From Apricaphanius iberus (Eukaryota > Chordata > Actinopteri > Cyprinodontiformes > Aphaniidae): a DNA stretch of 64,000 bases. Numbering within the stretch: position 1 is the first letter of the stretch; each line of letters begins with the position of its first letter. The notes under the pieces were generated by a model. It worked only from the letters and a program-made list of their open reading frames with translations. It was not told where the DNA came from and did no database searches. Where the stretch lies: positions 1,178,001 to 1,242,000 of the forward strand of contig JAPXFQ010002814.1 of assembly GCA_028564705.1 (NCBI GenBank), in the 5' to 3' direction. Below, one piece after another: positions 58,873 to 64,000 of this stretch. A program made the translations under genes and the position numbers.

Positions 58873-60308
58873 TGTGGAATTATCAATTAAACGTAATTAA
58901 TTAATTGATAATTGTTATTATAATCTGGTGATGCTGAGAATATTAACCAATAATTGTAAATTATTAATTTAATTCTCCCTTCAGATTATTAACAGGGCAC
59001 CATCCATTTTTTTATCCCCAAAAAATGGCAAAAACATATATTTATTAATAAGGGGATTATTAATCAATAATCTCACTTATAATGATTAATTATTAGGGAT
59101 TACACCAGAAAGATCCTATCTGAAGGAAGTGAATTCTTGCAGTAGTTCACACACACACTCAGAATAAAAGAAACCAGAGATCTGAATCAATTTAATCAAT
59201 TTATTCTAAAAACACAACTAAAATAAAACACGTATGATGCGAACGCGCAGCTCGTTGGATAAGGACAGGGGGCATGTTTTATGATCCCGTTTTATGACTT
59301 ATTTTTTAACTTGAAGCAAGAAGCCTGCGGTTCCTTCCTAACAAAGAAACCTTGTGGTTCTTATCAGTGAGTTAGCTTCTGCTAATACAACCTCTGGTTG
59401 GGAAATGGAAGAAAATGGGTTTCAAAATGTCCTTTGCATGCTGTGCGTTCCTGGCAGGCACTCCGAGAATGCTGATGCCTATGACAACAGCACTTCACTG
59501 TAAACTACCAGAGAAGAACAAAACTTCTACAGACTAACAGTTCTGCTCACTAATTAAAGACAAAAACATACAGGAAACAAACAATCGAAATACAAAAACT
59601 TACAAATTTACCTGTAAGCAAAACACGACACGGAGGAATCACAGAGCGCTCGAGATAGATGCAGCTCTTCACATCAATGATTATGCATGCATATAATTAC
59701 AAAGAAAAACTTCCTAATTTATCCAGGTTGAGAGCAAAATTTAAACGGTCTTACTTTAAAGAGGAAGCTTCCAGGTGTGGAAGAAAAAGTCGGGAAGCGA
59801 GATGCTTGGCTCGTCAGCCGCGCGGAGAAAAAAACAAAAAGAGGGGAGTTCAGCTTTTCAGATCAAAAAGGGATAGTTTGGGGCCAGCCAAACTTTGGGA
59901 AAACTTGGTTGCAGGGAGCAAGTACAAAATCCAGAACACGTTTTAGGAAAAGGAGTCTCTGCTTACAGTTCAAAGAACTGCAGACACCATCAGGCGAGTT
60001 TGGAAGAGGAACATGGATGCTCATCCGTCACTTTTATGCTGAGTGTGGGCGCATCGCCCCCCTTTCCCCGTATCTGTCTTCAATCAGGCTGCAGGCAGCA
60101 GCGGCAGTTTTGAGGGATTGGCATTCTAGCCAATTGCTGCTGCAGATCATCCACCGCTCAGCGGATTTAAACAGGGAAGGAGCGGATAGCTCCGCCATTG
60201 GTCAGAATTGCGCAGCCGGGGAAAGGGGCGTGTCGCTAAGTTATGGAATGCTGGGTCATATTTCCAGGCCATTTGATTAATATTTATGCCATGTATCAGA
60301 CCCCAACA
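58873..60308 (-). mobile_element. LTR of an endogenous retrovirus-like element, 1436 bp
   Basis: On the minus strand the block begins TGTTGGGGTCTG (60308) and ends AATTCCACA (58873), i.e. TGT...ACA. Immediately upstream is a purine run GAAAGGAGAG (60318-60309) that fits a polypurine tract, so this would be a 3' LTR with some internal sequence still attached. A GCATAAAAG TATA-like box (about 60040) and an AGAATAAATTG polyadenylation-like site (about 59205) are in the right order. The length is typical of long retroviral LTRs. Target duplication is not exact. The plus-strand 167-codon frame inside is a chance frame. Confidence 0.5.
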
Positions 60309-61230
60309 CTCTCTCCTTTCAAACCACAAAAAGGAACAAATGACTTGAGCTGCAAAAGAATTTGTAATTGTCCCAAAGTTAACTATCGTCAAAAAACTAA
60401 CTTCATCATGGTCAGATGTCACAGCAAGGAGGAAGTTGTCCCGGCAAAAGTTTCAGTACCACAGGTAGATGATGCGTCCCGTTTTGAACCGATCCTCAAA
60501 AGCAGCTTCAGCTTTTAAAATGTTCCCCTGGATCTCCACCTGGTTCCCAGAAGCAAAAAACACAACTGAGGGTTGATAGACTTGCCTGCTTCAGCTCTTG
60601 GTGACTAGACAGGGCTCAGTGTTCTGGGTTCCGTCTACACTGTGTTGGGATTCATTTTCCATAAATCATGTGCCGTCTCCAGAATCCTTTTGCATGCCCT
60701 AAACTCATCCTCATTGGTCTGTGACTAGTGACAACAACAGAGCTTGCACCGCCCTCAAAGTATTCTCATGGGTCTTTAGCCGCTAATCACAGGCGGGGCT
60801 CTTAAAAGGACTGTGCTCAAAGAAGCCATTGTTTTTCCATGCCTGCAATGGGAACTCTCAAATCTTTGCTAGCAAAATTTCCCCCTTGGTTCCAACCTGC
60901 AGGACAGGATAATTTCTCTAAACCTCCGGAGCATTATTTTTGCCAAGTTACCACACCTCCCTTTCTGCAGCCAGGAGGTCAGCTTGGCACCTGAGCTATA
61001 TGAACATAGCTCTCTAAAGACAGGATCGACTGAAGTCGCTGTCTGCATCTGAACGCGTTCTTTTAAAATCAACTTTGCGCTGCTGTTCCTCAACAGACTT
61101 GGCCCACTTGGATTGTTCTTCCTTGTCCCTTCATCGTTCGCCTTGGACTGGCAGTGAGGACGAAGTCATCACCAGTAGGAAACATTAGGTTTGTCTGGGT
61201 AGGGTGTAGGCTTTTGTAGGAGGTTTAAAA
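60309..61230 (-). mobile_element. Possible internal 3' part of the LTR element
   Basis: It adjoins the polypurine tract and so should be the 3' end of the internal region. No pol or env domain is recognisable; a 74-codon minus-strand frame (61093-60869) has no identifiable domain. No second LTR is found up to the hAT end, so the provirus is incomplete or has been deleted. Confidence 0.3.
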
Positions 61231-61250
61231 ACACAAGTCTAGACTTGTGT
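61231..61250. repeat. 20-bp perfect palindrome
   Basis: ACACAAGTCTAGACTTGTGT reads the same on both strands. Confidence 0.9.
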
Positions 61251-62150
61251 GAAACGGTTTAATTGATTCTTCTGTAGTTGTTAAACCACCATTTGCTCGT
61301 TGTTGGTACTCTCGCTGCACGCTGGCTTTTGCTGTTGTATGCTTGTTTTTGTGTTCACTGGTTCTTGCTAAAGCGTTATTTTATCTCCAATCTTTTGATA
61401 TCCTTTCATTTTGTGTTGGTATGGTGTGGTTGCATGTTTTGTTAAGAAATAATATTATTAACCCTGTGTCTTGACTCCAGATCACCCCCTGCGGAGACAC
61501 ACGGACTTCACACTTATGATTTTAAGCTGTTTTTTCTAATTATGGTAGTGTTAGCTTTTGGATGCTTACGTTATTCCTTTTTAAATAGTTTGTAGATCGG
61601 CTGTTGCCACAGTGTTCATCTGTAAGATTAAAACAACTATGTTAATAAACCCTGTTATATTTTAAAGATAATTTCCCCTGTTTTCTTCAGTGCATGTGAA
61701 ATTATTCTTACAGTGTCCGAGTTCACCCTTCTGAAAAGAGACTGAATTTGTTTTGCTTATGTTAACGTCCTTCTGGATTTTCCAGAGTGGTGCCCCAACT
61801 TGATTTAATAAATCAGTCAATTCAATGTCATTAATAGCCGTGTTAATATAAAATTATTATTCACGACTATTGCTGTTGATGTCAGCTAGACAAACTGCAT
61901 GCACATTGTGTAGTTCCAGTTTTATATACACACGACAACTGTTATAGGTGAGTGGCTGGTTAGCTTTAGCAAGTGAACTGAATTTGAATAAGCCTTATTG
62001 ACAAACTAAGGCAAAGGTTTCAGCCATTAATATTATAAAGTGTCATAAAATGTTTAAAAGATTAAAAAGTTTCAAGATAAGCCTCTAATTTCAATTACTG
62101 AAAATAAAAAAAAATACATAATTGAATAAGTTAATAGCATTACTTGTATT
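61251..62150. other. No recognisable gene (hAT interior)
   Basis: No frame above 60 codons and no domain. Confidence 0.45.
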
Positions 62151-62285
62151 TAAAAATGTCCTGTATTTGTATAGCGCTTTACTTAGTCCCTATGGACCCC
62201 AAAGCGCTTTAAACTACATTCAGTTATTCACCCATTCACACACACATTCACATAATGGTGATGGTAAGCTACGTTGTAGCAGTCA
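62151..62285 (+). repeat. Teleost dispersed repeat (TTGTATAGCGCTTTAC type)
   Basis: TTTGTATAGCGCTTTAC, GACCCCAAAGCGCTTTA, CAGTTATTCACCCATTCACA form a widespread fish repeat with two inverted AGCGCTTTA-type halves. A diverged relative ends the LINE at 22155-22235. The 79-codon frame over it is not a gene. Confidence 0.7.
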
Positions 62286-62546
62286 ATATTTATTTATGTT
62301 ACTCAGGTCTCTGGATTTGTTTCTGTCTTACAAACTTAGTTATGATAATAAAAGTGTTTGAAATATGACTTATTTTAATTCTTAGTTAAAATGAGTTCAT
62401 TCAAGAATAGCAAATTGACCAGTGAGGTGCTTAAAATACCTTTTCTACATTTTGTGATAGTTATTGATAAATATCGATATCGATCAAAATGACGATTCCC
62501 TTTATCACTATACTCTTTTTCTATATCGTCCAGCCCTACTTTTCAC

Positions 62547-64000
62547 AAAATAGGCAGAACTTGAGTCATCATGACCCTATAAAATTTTAAACTGATACTC
62601 CACACTTTACCTTTAACAACACAATGTTTCCTAGACTCAGAACTTTATGTCCCCATACCAGCATTTAAATGTACATTTAAGACATTTTGATGTGGCAGTG
62701 GTTTAACCATCATGCAGTAAGTAGTAAAAAGCATGAAATCAGATCTTAAATTCAAATCATGCTAAAAAGAAGATATATTTGAAAAGCCTAAAGAGCTATA
62801 GCTTTAAAAATTTGACATATTGGATATTGAACACACCAAGATTAGATAGACCTTTTAAAATTATTCAAATATTTTTAGTTGTTTTTTTTCAGACTTTATT
62901 CACATTATTCAGCCTTTAAATAAATACTTTTATGAATTTGTTTCTTATATTAGGAGACTTATGACAAGAAATACATTTTGTTTTACAATTTTATAGGTAG
63001 ATTAAAACAGTTTATGTATAGTATATGCCAGAGCTTGTAAAAAATGTTTTCATCTGTAGTCTTGGACAACTGTAGCAGAAATTCATAAACAAACCCTAAA
63101 ATAATCTCTAAATCTCTGAATGTTACATTTGAATGTTTTAGTTATTGCTTTTGAATCACAAGAAAATACAGATTAGATTAGAAAAACAGTTTAAAACATG
63201 GTGTACTTTGTATTTCAAAGTGGCAATATACATATATTTTAAAGATCAAAACAATTTTTGACACATTTTGGAAAAGTTAAGCAAACTGATTATAGGTACA
63301 CTGTCCGAAATAGTGGTACTGAAGGGGTATATTATTATGCCCCAATGTACAGAAGAAGACATTCACACTGTCAGACAAGTATTGGACCTCAGAACAATTA
63401 TCTGCCTTTTTCATTGTCTGAAATGTATATACATGTTCCTTAATACTAAATAGTCAATCTTTGTACCATTGTATTTCTGGTGATTATTTTTTTTACTAAA
63501 AAATACTTTCAAATGCGAAGCTAGATTTACATAAACAGACTTCATGTTTTATTGTTGTTTTATGGGTACTAATAGATATCTATAGTAAAGGGAACAAAAT
63601 GATACCATTGAGAGTTCCACCTCAGTGACAAGACATTGAACCTCTAGAATTAGAATTCTGTACTTAAGTTTGAGAATATGTATAGTTAGAAGAGCTGTTT
63701 GCTCAAAATTATGGTGCATTGAATTAGTCTTGATTAGAGTGCTTTGAAAGATTCTTCCTGTGGCAAAATAATACTTTACAAAGCCAGTACTGAGGAAGCT
63801 AGATACGCAGAATCTGATGTTAATCACTTCTCCTGCATTTTTGTCCTTGTAAGGACACATTTGTGTATTGCTTTGTTTCTGTCAAATATGACATTCCAGG
63901 GACACTGTATTATTTATCACATGTAAACAAACTCTGAGTTCACCCTTTTAAAGCTCTTTTCAGAGGCCCTGGGGAGAGTAGAAAAAAGATTTTGATAAAA
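62547..64000. other. No recognisable feature
   Basis: AT-rich to the window end; the overlapping 61-codon frames at 63258 and the 103-codon minus-strand frame at 63549-63860 show no domain. No exon, RNA gene or TE end recognised. Confidence 0.5.

Larger units (their letters stand above)
58657..62538. mobile_element. 3.9-kb hAT transposon carrying nested elements
   Basis: A perfect 8-bp direct repeat CTTTTCAC (58649-58656 and 62539-62546) bounds the element. The left end starts TAGCGCTAATTTTTTGATA; the right end, read inward, starts TAGGGCTGGACGATATAG. Both continue into ATCGAT-rich text (ATCTATCGATCGATAG; ATCGATATCGATCA). The right end is a well-known fish hAT terminus. I cannot find a transposase; about 1.4-2.6 kb of the inside is LTR-retroelement sequence. 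Confidence 0.85.

Noticed and set aside
59777..60280. 167-codon plus-strand frame
   Set aside because: Lies antisense inside the putative LTR and shows no domain.
57190..60670. 18-bp match TCATTTTCCATAAATCAT at 57190 and 60652
   Set aside because: Flanks are unrelated; too short to call a repeat or target duplication.

Overview
The window looks like nuclear DNA of a teleost fish. It is AT-rich, has no operon-like gene packing and no long open frames (the longest is 235 codons). It is packed with repeat families I recognise from ray-finned fish: RTE/Rex3-type LINE with a GATG tail, CR1/L2-type LINEs with ATCT or TTGAA tails, hAT elements with 8-bp target duplications, Tc1-like ends, Ty3/Gypsy gag-protease, retroviral LTR-like sequence, and many microsatellites. 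I found no exon of a host gene that I can name. The best reading is a gene desert or the inside of a large intron, so the annotation is mainly a map of mobile elements and their nesting.

Layout. 1-7 kb: a TTAA-flanked MITE, an inverted-repeat MITE, a candidate chain of micro-exons (unproven), an antisense 28S rRNA fragment, a LINE 3' end, a 71-bp hairpin and a LINE tail that became an ATCT microsatellite. 7-15.6 kb: mostly featureless, with a 172-bp palindrome and a run of 26 C. 15.6-22.3 kb: LINE 3' end, a 1.7-kb hAT with a BED zinc-finger exon, a decayed Gypsy gag-protease block, a long TA array and another LINE end. 22.3-33.5 kb: mostly unannotatable, with one TE-like block and a TA-flanked 666-bp element. 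33.5-38 kb: a 138-codon unrecognised frame behind a retroviral-like primer binding site, a perfect hAT MITE and Tc1/hAT ends. 39.9-45.3 kb: one minus-strand LINE cut into four pieces by three different DNA transposons. 46-54 kb: facing LINE tails, a hairpin MITE, a second TTAA element that keeps more of the parent, hAT ends, and a coding-like region with a 42-bp (14-codon) tandem repeat. 56.5-62.5 kb: LTR-like sequence, two RTE copies back to back on one target site, and a 3.9-kb hAT with a retroviral-type LTR nested inside.

How the parts relate. The region records successive insertions: LINE first, DNA transposons into it; hAT first, LTR element into it; RTE first, a second RTE tail into its target duplication. 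Several elements are internal-deletion derivatives that keep only the ends of a transposase, so they would have depended on enzymes encoded elsewhere. Most open frames here are chance frames or relics; confidences reflect that. All homology statements come from recognising sequence patterns by eye, not from a search.
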